The notes: generated from the letters alone by a model not told the origin. 64,000 bases of DNA from Pseudodesulfovibrio sp. 5S69 (GCF_037094465.1 NZ_CP146609.1:3281501-3345500); one strand, 5' to 3'; counted from the first letter of the stretch, positions 27,560-37,300 are shown. Made by a program: numbers and translations.

Positions 27560-27829
27560 AGGCGGCTTCCGAGAGCGGGCCATCTGCACATTTTTTCCGG
27601 CCGGGCCAATCCTCACGTAGACGGCTACGCTGCGGTTGCCCCGGCCGAAAGAAAATGCACAGCTGCCCCACTCTCGACAAATCCGCAGGACATCGGATTT
27701 GGACGTTGCGGTCTTTCCGCAATACCCCGAAGGGGAGAGCCCCAGGACGGGGCGAATCAAAGCCTATTCCGAGCGCGGGGGACTGAGCCGCTGTCGGGTG
27801 CTGCGCACCCGAATCGCTCCAAGAAAGGT
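27560..27829. repeat. Structured intergenic repeat A, copy 1 (with element B inserted)
   Basis: Starts with AGGCGGCTTCCGA and ends near AATCGCTCCAAGAA; the same ends frame copy 2 at 52860-53042. The core is a long imperfect hairpin: arm 27584-27612 pairs with 27634-27662, with an inner perfect hairpin CGTAG-ACGG-CTACG (27616-27629). Relative to copy 2 it carries about 83 extra bases (element B). A third hairpin, CGGGTGC-TGC-GCACCCG, lies near the right end. This fills the 27538-27859 gap; no gene is credible in it. Confidence 0.75.
27679..27761. repeat. Structured repeat B, copy 1, nested in repeat A
   Basis: Three small hairpins in a row: AAATCCG/CGGATTT, TTGCGG-TCTTT-CCGCAA (27706-27722) and GCCCC-AGGAC-GGGGC (27739-27753). 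The same series occurs at 44538-44610. It interrupts element A between ACTCTCGA and AAGCCT. Confidence 0.75.
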
Positions 27830-27859
27830 AGGCAACGCGGGGAGATGCTCCCCCACCCA

Positions 27860-28471
27860 CTACACTCTGATGTCCAATCCTTTATAGGGGGCGGCACCCG
27901 CTCCCACCACAACGCCGCCGGGGGCGAACAACGAGTGGGAGGTCATGTTGGTGGAGTACCACCAGGCCATGGCGTCGGTGGACAGGGGGCGGGTCATGTC
28001 CCGTTCGGACAGGTTGTTTCGGGCCGCAGCGGCGAGCTTGCCGAACTGGAGGGCCCGGCCGAGCTGCCGGACCCGGTCGGGGTTGGCTGTGAAGTAGGCG
28101 TTGATCATGTCCTTGTCCGGGTGCTCGCCGGCGACCGCGACCGAGCCCGCCGGGTCGTAGAGCAGGCGGAAGACCGTAGCGGTGTCCGCGCCCAAGGATT
28201 CGAGGTCGTCCTTGACCTCGTCGTTCCAGGTTTCGAGCAGTTCGCCGTGGCGGACCTCGACGTCGGCAAAGGTCAGTTGCGCGGTCTCGTCGGGAAAGGC
28301 GGCGGAAAGCAGGTCGCGGAGATAGCCGCGCAGGACCGAACCCGAGGGCGCGTCTTCCCGACGGTTTTTTGACTGCTCCGGGCCCAGGGGAAATTCACTG
28401 TCCGAAGCGGCTTTCCCCGGACGTCGATACGTGTACCCTTGTACAGCCTGTTCAATAGGTTGCGTTGCCAT
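27860..28471 (-). CDS. Hypothetical protein
   Basis: A 203-residue protein that I do not recognise. It has no signal peptide or membrane helix. The N-terminal 45 residues are polar and probably disordered; the middle is helical (LRGYLRDLLSAAFP, YFTANPDRVRQLGRALQFGKLAAAARNNL). The codon pattern fits the genome. GGGAAGAC before the ATG is a fair ribosome site. It stands alone on the minus strand between repeat A and a plus-strand ComFB gene. Confidence 0.65.
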   Translation of the reverse strand: MATQPIEQAVQGYTYRRPGKAASDSEFPLGPEQSKNRREDAPSGSVLRGYLRDLLSAAFPDETAQLTFADVEVRHGELLETWNDEVKDDLESLGADTATVFRLLYDPAGSVAVAGEHPDKDMINAYFTANPDRVRQLGRALQFGKLAAAARNNLSERDMTRPLSTDAMAWWYSTNMTSHSLFAPGGVVVGAGAAPYKGLDIRV

Positions 28472-28624
28472 GATGTCTTCCCGCGCAGGCGTTGTAACGA
28501 ATGGCCGCAGACGCTCACCCTATATTCTTAGCATGAAATGTACCATTCGATTGCCAAATAACGGCGATCAAGGTTAGTATGCGGCAACTCCTGACGAAAC
28601 CGCCAACCACCGGGGGGAAGGCTG

Positions 28625-28924
28625 ATGATGCTCAAAAAGACCATGAAGATCAATGGGGTGGACGTATCCAAGATCGTAAACCGCAACGAGCGGCGCGTGG
28701 CCGAACTGGTCCCGCAGATCATCGAGGAATATTACGAAGACTATATTTTCGAGGACCTGGACATACAGGATATCTACGCCCTGACCCTGAACCTGCTCCC
28801 GGCGGCCTATGCCCAGGCCGGGTCCATCGTGCTCTCGGACCGCATCTCGGACTACGAGTTGCGCTCCCAGATCCGCAACGCGGTGGAACGGGTCCTGGAC
28901 AATCCCACCAGGACGAACGACTAG
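28625..28924 (+). CDS. ComFB domain protein
   Basis: A 99-residue protein matching the late-competence ComFB family: NRNERRVAELVPQIIEEYYEDY at the N-terminus, then IYALTLNLLPAAYA and ELRSQIRNAVERVLDNP. Recent work on the family assigns cyclic dinucleotide binding to some members; whether this one binds c-di-GMP is untested. Two adjacent ATGs (28625, 28628) are possible starts behind GGGGAAGG. A strong terminator follows. Confidence 0.85.
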   Translation: MMLKKTMKINGVDVSKIVNRNERRVAELVPQIIEEYYEDYIFEDLDIQDIYALTLNLLPAAYAQAGSIVLSDRISDYELRSQIRNAVERVLDNPTRTND

Positions 28925-28950
28925 CTGCAAAACGGGACAACGGCAAAACG

Positions 28951-28985
28951 AACGGCCCGCCATGGCGAACATGGCGGGCCGTTTT
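28951..28985. terminator. Bidirectional terminator between ComFB and the RND operon
   Basis: A 14-bp perfect stem (AACGGCCCGCCATG / CATGGCGGGCCGTT) with a 5-base loop and TTTT on the plus side; on the minus strand it is followed by CGTTTTG. It serves both convergent transcripts. Confidence 0.85.
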
Positions 28986-29003
28986 GCTTTCCGGTCGGTG
29001 GGG

Positions 29004-32000
29004 CTAGTCCTCTTCCCGTCGGCTGCCCACCTGTTCCATGGGGATGACGAACATGAGCAGGGCCGGGATGACGAACACGGTGAACACCGTGGACAGGGCC
29101 AGGCCGCCCAGGACCACCGCGCCCAGGCCGCGATAGAGCTCCGATCCGGGGCCGGGGGCCAGGGCCAGGGGAAGCATGCCGAAGACCGAAGTGGTCGCGG
29201 ACATGTAGATGGGCCGCAACCGCGTTCGGGTAGCGTCGAGCACGGCCTCCTTGTAGTCCATGGCCCGTTCGCGCACGTTGTTCAGCGACTGGTGGACGAT
29301 GAGGATGGCGTTGTTCACGACCACGCCGATGAGGATGACGAACCCGAGCATGGTCAGAATGTCGAGCGGTTGCGGGGCGATGAGCAGATTTTCGAGCCTG
29401 AGCCCCATGAAGCCGCCCGCGCCGGCCAGGGGCACGGTGAACATGATGATCAACGGGTAGATGAAATTTTCGAACAGGGCGGCCATGAGCAAATAAGTGA
29501 TGAGCATGGCCAGGATGAAGTTCCACTTGAGCGCGTCGCGGGTCACGGTCAGCTTGTCGGCCGCACCGGACAGCCGCACGGACACGCCGTGCATGAGCCC
29601 GGATTGCTCCACCTTGGGGAGGAGCTGCTGCTGGATGACTTCCATGGCGGACTGCAACGGCATGTCCACGGGCGGGGTGACCTGCAAGGTGATGGTCCGC
29701 CTGCGCTCCAGGTGGCGGATCTGGGTCACGCCGTAGGTGTTCTCCATGTCGGCCAGGGAGGAGAGCGGCACGGCCCAACCGTTGGGGGTGGCCACGAGCT
29801 GCGAGTAGAGCTCCTCGGGCGTGGCCACATCCTCTGCGGAGGCCTTGAGCACCAGATCGATCTTCTTTTTGCCCTCCTCCTTGAAGTCGCCGATGGTGCG
29901 GCCGTCCATGATCACGTCGATGGCCGTACCCAGGTCGTTGGAACTCAGGCCGACGGCCTTGAGCCGATCGCGGTAGGGGTGGAACCGGACCTCGGGATAG
30001 AGGAGCTCCAGCGACGGGATGGGCCGGATCTGCGCGCCGTGGATGGCCTGCATGGTCATGCCGAACATGGTCCCTGCCGCGGCCACGAGCTGGTTCAGGT
30101 CATCGCCCGAGAAGTCCACGTTGATGACGCGGCCCTCGCCGATGCCCTGCTCGAAGATCGACGCCTGGAGCGACACGCCGAACATGCCGGGAATGGAATT
30201 GATGATCCGCATGAACATGGGGATGAGCGCACCCGCGTTCTGCTCCTGAGTGGAGATGGCCCCGAACAGGTTGATGGTCGGCGCGGACACGTAGAAAAGC
30301 TCCTCCACGCCGGGCTGGCCGTTCTCTTCCTTGTGGAACCTCGGCCTGACCTGGTCGAAGACATATTTGCCGATGTCGTCACGCTCCTCGAAGGACAGGC
30401 CCGGGGGCGGGATGAGGATGTTGATGATCAGGTTGCGGTTGCCCTGGGGCAGGTATTCCATCTTCGGGAACATGCTGACGACCATGAGCACGGACACGGC
30501 GGTCAACCCCAGGACGGTGATCAGCCGTGTCCTCCAGTTGTCGATGGCCCAGGAAAGCAGGCCGATGATCCAGTCGGCCAGCTTCCCGCCCAGACGGTTC
30601 AGGGGCCGGAGCGCCCGCTTGGCCAGGGACAGCCCGGCCGGGGTGCGCGGCCCGTCGGATGCGGCCGCACGCTGTTTCTTGTTGTCCGCGATGCGGTAGA
30701 ACTGGTTGGCCAGCATGGGGATGACCAGGACAGACACGAGCATGGACAGGGCGATGGCGCAGGTCACGGCGATGGCGATGTCCTTGAACAACTGCCCGGC
30801 CTCCTGCTCCATGAAGACCACGGGCAGGAACACGGCCACGGTGGTCAGGGTGGAGGCCAGGACCGCGCCCCAGACCTCGCTGGCCCCGTCATAGGCGGCC
30901 TTGAACGGCGGCTTGCCCATCTGCCGGTGCCGGTCCACGTTCTCAAGGACCACGATGGCGTTGTCCACGAGCATGCCCACGGCGAACGAGATGCCCGCCA
31001 TGGAGACGATGTTCAGGGACCGACCGGCGGCCGCGAACATGATGAACGCGCCCACGATGGACACCGGGATGCTGACGGCCACGATGATGGTCGAGCTGAA
31101 GGATTGGAGAAAGACGAACAGGACCACGACGGCCAGGACGGAGCCGATGAGGATGTTGCGCTGGACCAGGTCGATGGCGCCGTTGATGTACGGACGCTGG
31201 TCGTAGACCCAGTTGAAGCGCACGCCCTGCTGGGCAAGGGGCCCGTCGTTGAGGTCCATGACGACCTGGTGGACCTGGTCGGTCATGGTCAGGATGTTGG
31301 TCCCCGGCTCGGGCCGCACGCCCACGACCATGCCGGTCTTGCCGTTATAGCGCATGGCCACCGTGGGCTTCTCGTTGCCGCGCGCCACCGTGGCCACGTC
31401 GCCCAGGGTGACGCGGTACTGGCCGGACGAGGAGATGACCACGGACTCGATGTCCTCCGGGGTCTTGAAATCGGCCGGGGTGCGGATGCGGTAGTCGCGG
31501 CGCCCCACGCCCAGCGTGCCCGCGGACACGGACACGTTCTCGCTCTCGAGCACACGGATCAGTTCGGTGGCGGTCAGGTTGTAGGAGGCCAGCTTCACGG
31601 GATCGATGATGATGTCCATCTCGTCCTCGCGGCCGCCGCCGATGAACAATTCGGCCACGCCCTCCACGCGCTCGATGTACTGGCGGATGTCGTTCTCGAA
31701 AAACGTCCGGTAGGTGGTCACGTCCCTGTCGTTGCCGGGCAGGGTCTCGAGGACCAGCCAGATGACCGGGGAGGTGGACGCGCCGGTGGCCGAGATGATC
31801 GGCCGGTCCACGCCGTCGGGGTATTCCGGGACCTCGTCAAGCTTGTTGGACACGCGCAACAGCGCGCTGTCGATCTCGGTGCCGATCTCGAACTTGAGGG
31901 TCAGCTCGGTCCGGGCGTTATAGTTGGCGCTCTCCATCTGGGTCAGGGCGGGGATGCCCTTGAGCACCTTTTCCTGCTCCTCGGCCACGTCCCGCTCCAT

Positions 32001-32174
32001 CTCGTAGGGCGTGGCCCCGGTCCAGGTGGTGGTCACGGTGATGACCGGCTCGGTCACGTTGGGCGAGAGCTGGTACGGCAGGCCGAGCAGGGCCACCGTG
32101 CCGAACATGACCACGAGGATAACGCCCACCAGGACGGCGACGGGCTTGCGGATGGCGGTTCCGACGATATCCAT
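29004..32174 (-). CDS. RND efflux pump inner-membrane subunit
   Basis: A 1056-residue proton-driven RND transporter with the usual 12 membrane helices in two halves and two large periplasmic loops. The proton-relay region in helix 4 reads AVGMLVDNAIVVLE, a DN variant found in the MdtB/MdtC-like and metal/multidrug groups rather than the DD of AcrB. It is the last gene of a four-gene MarR operon and follows its membrane-fusion partner by 9 bases. No outer-membrane channel is encoded nearby, so a shared TolC is expected. Substrates unknown. Confidence 0.92.
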   Translation of the reverse strand: MDIVGTAIRKPVAVLVGVILVVMFGTVALLGLPYQLSPNVTEPVITVTTTWTGATPYEMERDVAEEQEKVLKGIPALTQMESANYNARTELTLKFEIGTEIDSALLRVSNKLDEVPEYPDGVDRPIISATGASTSPVIWLVLETLPGNDRDVTTYRTFFENDIRQYIERVEGVAELFIGGGREDEMDIIIDPVKLASYNLTATELIRVLESENVSVSAGTLGVGRRDYRIRTPADFKTPEDIESVVISSSGQYRVTLGDVATVARGNEKPTVAMRYNGKTGMVVGVRPEPGTNILTMTDQVHQVVMDLNDGPLAQQGVRFNWVYDQRPYINGAIDLVQRNILIGSVLAVVVLFVFLQSFSSTIIVAVSIPVSIVGAFIMFAAAGRSLNIVSMAGISFAVGMLVDNAIVVLENVDRHRQMGKPPFKAAYDGASEVWGAVLASTLTTVAVFLPVVFMEQEAGQLFKDIAIAVTCAIALSMLVSVLVIPMLANQFYRIADNKKQRAAASDGPRTPAGLSLAKRALRPLNRLGGKLADWIIGLLSWAIDNWRTRLITVLGLTAVSVLMVVSMFPKMEYLPQGNRNLIINILIPPPGLSFEERDDIGKYVFDQVRPRFHKEENGQPGVEELFYVSAPTINLFGAISTQEQNAGALIPMFMRIINSIPGMFGVSLQASIFEQGIGEGRVINVDFSGDDLNQLVAAAGTMFGMTMQAIHGAQIRPIPSLELLYPEVRFHPYRDRLKAVGLSSNDLGTAIDVIMDGRTIGDFKEEGKKKIDLVLKASAEDVATPEELYSQLVATPNGWAVPLSSLADMENTYGVTQIRHLERRRTITLQVTPPVDMPLQSAMEVIQQQLLPKVEQSGLMHGVSVRLSGAADKLTVTRDALKWNFILAMLITYLLMAALFENFIYPLIIMFTVPLAGAGGFMGLRLENLLIAPQPLDILTMLGFVILIGVVVNNAILIVHQSLNNVRERAMDYKEAVLDATRTRLRPIYMSATTSVFGMLPLALAPGPGSELYRGLGAVVLGGLALSTVFTVFVIPALLMFVIPMEQVGSRREED

Positions 32175-32183
32175 TGGCCCCCC

Positions 32184-33251
32184 CTACTGTCCTTTCATGG
32201 GTTGGGCGGCCACGGGCTGCTGCGGCTGGAGCCGCTCGTTGCCCTTGACGACCACGTCCATGCCCTCCTTGAGGGTCTTGGACTTGACCCCGGCCTCCAT
32301 GCCCCGATAGCCGACCACGAACACGGGCATGGGCTGCGCCTTGCCGTCGACCACGGCCCAGACCACGGTCTGGCCGCGAGAGGAGATGATCGCATCGCGG
32401 GGCACGATCATGGTCATACCGCCCAAGCCCTTGGGCAGGACCACCCTGGCCTCCATGCCCTCGGCCAGGAAGCCGTCGTTGTGCACGCGGATCTTGACCG
32501 GGAAGGTCCGGGTGGCCACGTCACCCTTGGGGATGGCCGCGAAGACCGTGCCCGGCACGTCCCGGCCGGCGACCCTGACGCTCACCTCCAGACCGGGCTT
32601 GACCACGCCGAAGGCCTCGCGCGGGGCATTGACGACCACGTCGAAGTCCCTGTCCGCGGCCATGACCGCCACGGTCGCGCCGACCGAAATCCAGTCGCCG
32701 CGAAAGGCCTTGCGCTCCAGGACCACGCCGTCGTACGGGGCGCGGATGGTCTTCTTGCCGCGCTCGGTGAGCAGCCGGTTGAGGATCGCCCGGGCGGCGA
32801 TCATCTGCTTTTCGGCGGACAGGGCGGTCAACCTCTTGGAGTCGTATTCGCCCTCGGCCACGGTGCGGCTCTTGAACAGCTTGGTGGTCCGCTCGTTCTC
32901 GAGCTTGGCCAGCTCGTAGTTGGCCTTCGCCTGTTCCACGAGAGCCCGGGCGTTGGCGATGCTGCTGTCCAGGATGTCCGAGGACAGGGTCACCAGGGGA
33001 TCGCCCTTCTTGACGCGCTGGCCGTCCACCACGTCCAGGGACACGACCTTGCCCTCGACCTCGGCGGCCACGTTGGAAATTTCCGTGAAATAGACCGTGC
33101 CGATGAACTCGGTCTCGGGGGCCATGTCGCCGGTGGTCACCTTGGCCGTGACCACCGGGGACGGCGGGCGTTCCCCCCCCTGGGCAAAGGCCGGGACGGC
33201 CAGCAGGACCGCCAGGAAACAAAGTGCCGCACCCTCAAGGAATCTCTGCAT
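32184..33251 (-). CDS. RND membrane-fusion protein
   Basis: A 355-residue periplasmic adaptor with a signal peptide (FLEGAALCFLAVLLAVPAFAQ). A lipoyl half-motif (AAEVEGKVVSLDVVDGQRVKKGDPL), a long coiled-coil hairpin (about residues 95-155), the second lipoyl half (IRAPYDGVVLERKAFRGDWISVG) and beta-barrel domains follow in order. The start at 33251 overlaps the upstream gene as TGATG, giving translational coupling. Confidence 0.9.
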   Translation of the reverse strand: MQRFLEGAALCFLAVLLAVPAFAQGGERPPSPVVTAKVTTGDMAPETEFIGTVYFTEISNVAAEVEGKVVSLDVVDGQRVKKGDPLVTLSSDILDSSIANARALVEQAKANYELAKLENERTTKLFKSRTVAEGEYDSKRLTALSAEKQMIAARAILNRLLTERGKKTIRAPYDGVVLERKAFRGDWISVGATVAVMAADRDFDVVVNAPREAFGVVKPGLEVSVRVAGRDVPGTVFAAIPKGDVATRTFPVKIRVHNDGFLAEGMEARVVLPKGLGGMTMIVPRDAIISSRGQTVVWAVVDGKAQPMPVFVVGYRGMEAGVKSKTLKEGMDVVVKGNERLQPQQPVAAQPMKGQ

Positions 33252-33763
33252 CACGCGCTCTTTTTCAGTAGGTTTTTCCATGGCTTGAATACGGACACAA
33301 AGACCGTGGCCGCCAGGACCGCAACCTGGACCAGCCCCCATATGAAATTCATCCGCTCATTGTGCAGGTACGCGGCGTCGCTCAGGGCGCCGGCACCGAG
33401 CCGGCCCGAGATATCCATCATGGCCCGCTCCCAGGGACCGAGGCAGACCGTACCGAAGGCTATGGCCGAGACGGTGACCGCCCACTTGAGGATCACCCAG
33501 CCGTGCTTGACGAAACCGAAACCGGTGAACAGGGAGTAGGCCAGGCCGGTGAGCAGGCAGCCGAAGGCTCCGGGGATGACCACCACGTAGCTGTCCACGT
33601 GGTGGATGGCCCGGTTCATGCCGTAGAGCACGCCCCCGTCGGTCACCCCGGATTTGAGGAAGTAGAGCAGGATCAGGGCGACGCCGCCGCCGACCCAGCA
33701 GGCGACCGTGCACAGATGCAATCCCTTCAACCACTTCCGTCCTCCCGGTCCCAGCTTCAGCAT
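33251..33763 (-). CDS. Four-helix membrane protein of an efflux operon
   Basis: A 170-residue integral membrane protein with four helices. The start resembles the DUF2269/CopD-like group: LKGLHLCTVACWVGGGVALILLYFL; histidines occur in helix-near positions (LHLC, IHHVDSY). Function is unknown. It sits between marR and the membrane-fusion gene, overlapping marR by 7 bases and the fusion gene by one, so it is an integral part of this operon. AAGGAAG precedes the ATG at 33763. Confidence 0.8.
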   Translation of the reverse strand: MLKLGPGGRKWLKGLHLCTVACWVGGGVALILLYFLKSGVTDGGVLYGMNRAIHHVDSYVVVIPGAFGCLLTGLAYSLFTGFGFVKHGWVILKWAVTVSAIAFGTVCLGPWERAMMDISGRLGAGALSDAAYLHNERMNFIWGLVQVAVLAATVFVSVFKPWKNLLKKSA

Positions 33764-34230
33764 GGTTCTTCCTTGAGGCAACAGGTTGCGTCCAGATGGG
33801 GCTCGATAAGCTGCCACAGGACCCGCTTGCACACGGCAAACTCCTCGGGGTCCACGTGCCTGACAATCTCCGCCCGGCTTTCCAGGACAATGTCGATGGT
33901 CAAGTCCACCAGTTCGCGGCCCTTGTCCGTGATGTAGATGTACTTTACCCGCCGGTCGTCGTCGCCGGATTCGCGGCGCAACAGGCCGTGCTTTTCCAGG
34001 GCCGCCACAAGGCGGCTGACCCCGGTTTTCTCCTGGGAAAGCATGTCGCACAGCCTTCCCTGGGTCAGCCCGTCGGCCTTGTAGGCCGGCAACAGGGCGC
34101 GCCACTGCTCCACCGTGATCGAAACCCCGGCCTCGGCGAAGCGGGCGGCCAGATCGTTGGCGAAGACTCGGGCGACCTTCCAAGAGAGAAAGCCGATGGA
34201 CTCCCTCGGGTTCATTCTGTCAAGATTCAT
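33757..34230 (-). CDS. MarR family transcriptional regulator
   Basis: A 157-residue winged-helix regulator. The recognition region is LTQGRLCDMLSQEKTGVSRLVAALEKHGLLRR and the wing is DDRRVKYIYITDKGREL. The C-terminus has a CC pair and another Cys (ATCCLKEEPC), which could be redox- or metal-sensitive. As the first gene of the efflux operon it probably represses it in the absence of a ligand. Start at 34230 is preferred; ATG at 34215 is also possible and neither has a good ribosome site. Confidence 0.87.
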   Translation of the reverse strand: MNLDRMNPRESIGFLSWKVARVFANDLAARFAEAGVSITVEQWRALLPAYKADGLTQGRLCDMLSQEKTGVSRLVAALEKHGLLRRESGDDDRRVKYIYITDKGRELVDLTIDIVLESRAEIVRHVDPEEFAVCKRVLWQLIEPHLDATCCLKEEPC

Positions 34231-34237
34231 GGCAAAA

Positions 34238-34251
34238 GTTGTATCTGCAAC
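34238..34251. promoter_or_regulatory. Candidate MarR operator
   Basis: GTTGTATCTGCAAC is an imperfect palindrome with TTG...CAA half-sites, flanked by AAAA on both sides, 8 bases upstream of the marR start. Its size and place fit autoregulation by a MarR-type repressor; no binding evidence exists. Confidence 0.4.
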
Positions 34252-34289
34252 AAAACCCGCAGTCAACCCATTTTGGCCAGGGCCACGGG

Positions 34290-34316
34290 TTGCAATAATA
34301 GGAGTATGCCTATACT
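34290..34316 (+). promoter_or_regulatory. Possible promoter of the EndoQ-UvrD gene
   Basis: TTGCAA (34290-34295) and TATACT (34311-34316) are spaced by 15 bases. The -10 box ends only 9 bases before the ATG at 34326, which would give a transcript with almost no leader. Confidence 0.35.
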
Positions 34317-34325
34317 GTTCCCTCC

Positions 34326-37300
34326 ATGGAAAGATTCACCGCCGACCTGCACATCCACTCCCGTTTTTCGCGTGCCACCAGCAAGAAACTGACCATCCGG
34401 AACCTGGCCGCCTGGGGCCGCCTGAAGGGCCTTTCGGTGCTGGGTACGGGCGATTTCACCCACCCCGAATGGCTGGCCGAGATCGAGGAGCAACTGGAGG
34501 ACAACGGCAAGGGGCTGTTCACCCTGCGGGAACCCGGCGGGCTGGAAAAGGAAGTCCCGGCCTTTGACGGCGAAATCCCCGGCCGCACCCGGTTCATGCT
34601 CCAGACGGAGATCAGTTCCATCTACAAGCGCGGCGGCAAGGTCCGCAAGGTCCACAACCTGGTCTACATGCCCAACCTGGACGCGGTGAGAAGATTCAAC
34701 GAGAAGCTCGGCCAGGTGGGCAACCTGGCCTCGGATGGCCGCCCCATCCTCGGCCTGGATTCCCGCGACCTCATGGACCTGGTCCTGGAGACCCACCCCC
34801 AGGCGTTCCTGGTCCCGGCGCACATCTGGACCCCCTGGTTCTCCCTGTTCGGCTCCAAGTCCGGCTTCGACTCCATCCGCGAGTGCTTCGGAGACTACGC
34901 GGACGAGATCTTCGCCATGGAGACCGGGCTTTCGTCCGACCCGGAGATGAACTGGACCTGGTCCGAGCTGGACCGCATCCGGCTGATCTCCAACTCCGAC
35001 GCCCATTCCGGCGAAAAGCTCGGCCGCGAGGCCAACCTGTTCCGGGGCGAAATTTCCTTTGAAGGCATCTACCGGGCCCTGCGCGGCGAGGGGCTGGGCC
35101 ACAAATTTCTCGGCACCGTGGAGTTCTTCCCCGAGGAGGGCAAGTACCACATGGACGGGCACCGCAAGTGCGGCGTGTCCATGGACCCCCACGAGACCAT
35201 CGCCCGGGACGGCATCTGCCCGGTCTGCGGCAAGCCCGTGACCGTGGGCGTGTACAACCGCGTCCTGGAGCTGGCCGACCGCGAGGAGCCTGTCCAGCCC
35301 GCGGGCGCGCCTGGCTTCGTCTCGCTCATCCCGCTCAAGGAAATCCTCTCCGAGGTGCTTGGCGTGGGCGCGGGCTCCAAGAAGGTCGACCACCTGTACA
35401 TGCAGCTCATCCGCGAGTTCGGCAACGAACTGGACATACTCCAGCGGGCGCCTGCGGAGGACCTGAGCCGCTTCTCCTGCCACCTGGCCGAGGGCATCAC
35501 CCGCATGCGCGACGGCCAGGTCATCCGCAAGGCCGGGTTCGACGGCGAGTACGGGGTCATCTCGGTCTTTTCGGAAAAGGAGCGCACCCAGATCAAGAAC
35601 GGGGCCACGCTCATCCACATCCCCCGGCCCGAGGTCCGGCCCGATCCCGCCCTGACCGCGTCCTGCAAGGCCGTGTCCCGGCCCAAGACCGAGGCCGTGC
35701 CCCTGGCCTACAACGACGCCCAGCAGGCGGCCATCGACGCGGGCCCCGGCCCGGTGCTCGTCCTGGCCGGTCCGGGCACGGGCAAGACCCAGACCCTCAT
35801 GGGCCGGGTGGAGCGGCTCATGGACGAGGGGGTCCCTCCCAAACGCATCCTGGCCCTGACCTTCACCCGGCGGGCCGCCCAGGAGATGCGCGACCGGCTG
35901 CACGCCCTGCGGGGCGAGAACGCGGACATGCCCCAGGCCGGGACGCTCCACTCCCTGTGCTTCGACTACTGGAAACACGCCTACTCCGAGACGCCCATCG
36001 TGGTGCCCGAGGGAGCGGCCAAGAAGCTGTTCGCCGAGGTCAACCCGGAGTTCGCGGGCAAGAACCTCGACCACTACTGGAATAAATACATCCTGGCCCG
36101 CGAGCAATTGACCGAACTGCCCGACGACCTGAGCGAAGCGCACATCAGCTACGGCAACCAGAAGAATCACTGGGACCTGGTGGACTACACCGACCTGTTG
36201 GAATTCATGCTCGAACAGTCCGGCGCGCCGACCTTCCACATGCCCTACACCCACGTGCTGGTGGACGAGGTCCAGGACCTCACACCCCTGCAACTGGCCG
36301 TTGTCCGGGGCATCGCCGGGCAGTCCGGCGAGGGGCTGTTCTGCATCGGCGACCCCAAGCAGTCCATCTACGGATTCCGCGGGGCCGTGAGCGACGTGGA
36401 GGCCCACCTCAAGGGGATCTGGCCGGACATCGAACTGGTCACCCTGATCGACAACTACCGCTCGGGCCAGACCATCTTGGACGGAGCGGGCAATCTTTTC
36501 CCCGAGGCCCCGCGCCTGATCGCGCGCAAGGACGTGACCGCGACCATGCACATGTTCGAGGCCCCGGACGCCATGCGCGAGGCCACCTGGATCAGCGACA
36601 AGATCAAGGGGCTCATCGGAGCCACCAGCCACTCCATCGTGGACAACGAGGGGAGCGGGGACCTGGCGCCCGGCGACATCGCCGTGCTGGTCCGCTTCAA
36701 GGCGCTCATCCCGGTCATCGAAAAGGCGCTCAAACGCGCGGGCGTGCCGGTGAGCACCCCGGAGCTGGAGGGATTCTGGCAGGAGCCGCGCGTGGCCGCC
36801 ATCCTCAAGGCCGCCGAGCAGTTCCTGGGCATGACCCTGTCCGGCGTCGAGGACACCATCGAGATCCCGGACCACATCCTGGCCAAGGGCCCGGTCGGGC
36901 TGGCCGCCTACCTGAGCGAAACCCCGCCTTTCGACCAGTTCTTCTGGGAGAGCCGCCAGTTCAAGGAGCTCAGGCGCGAGTTCGACCGGCGCGGCGGCTG
37001 GCAGGGGCTGGTCAACTGGGTGTCCCTCCAAACCGAGCTCGAACTGGTCCGCCGGACCGCCGAAAAGGTCCAGATCATGACCCTCCACGCCTCCAAGGGG
37101 CTGGAGTTCGAGGCCGTGTTCATGCCCGCCTGCGAGGAAGGCATCCTCCCCTTCGCGGGCATGGACCTGCTCACCGCCAAAGTCACCCTGACCCCCGGCA
37201 GGGGCCAGCGGTTCTCCGAGGAACGCCGGCTGATGTTCGTGGGCATGACCCGCGCCCGGCGGAACCTCTACCTCAGCTATGCCCGGAGCCGGCAGCTCTA

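Noticed and set aside
27534..27860. Minus-strand open frame over repeats A and B
   Set aside because: Same reason: it spans nested hairpin repeats and has no ribosome site or domain.
28809..33539. 1576-codon open frame on the plus strand
   Set aside because: It runs antisense to the RND pump and its adaptor and is full of His/Gly/Gln-rich low-complexity sequence, typical of a shadow frame in G+C-rich DNA.
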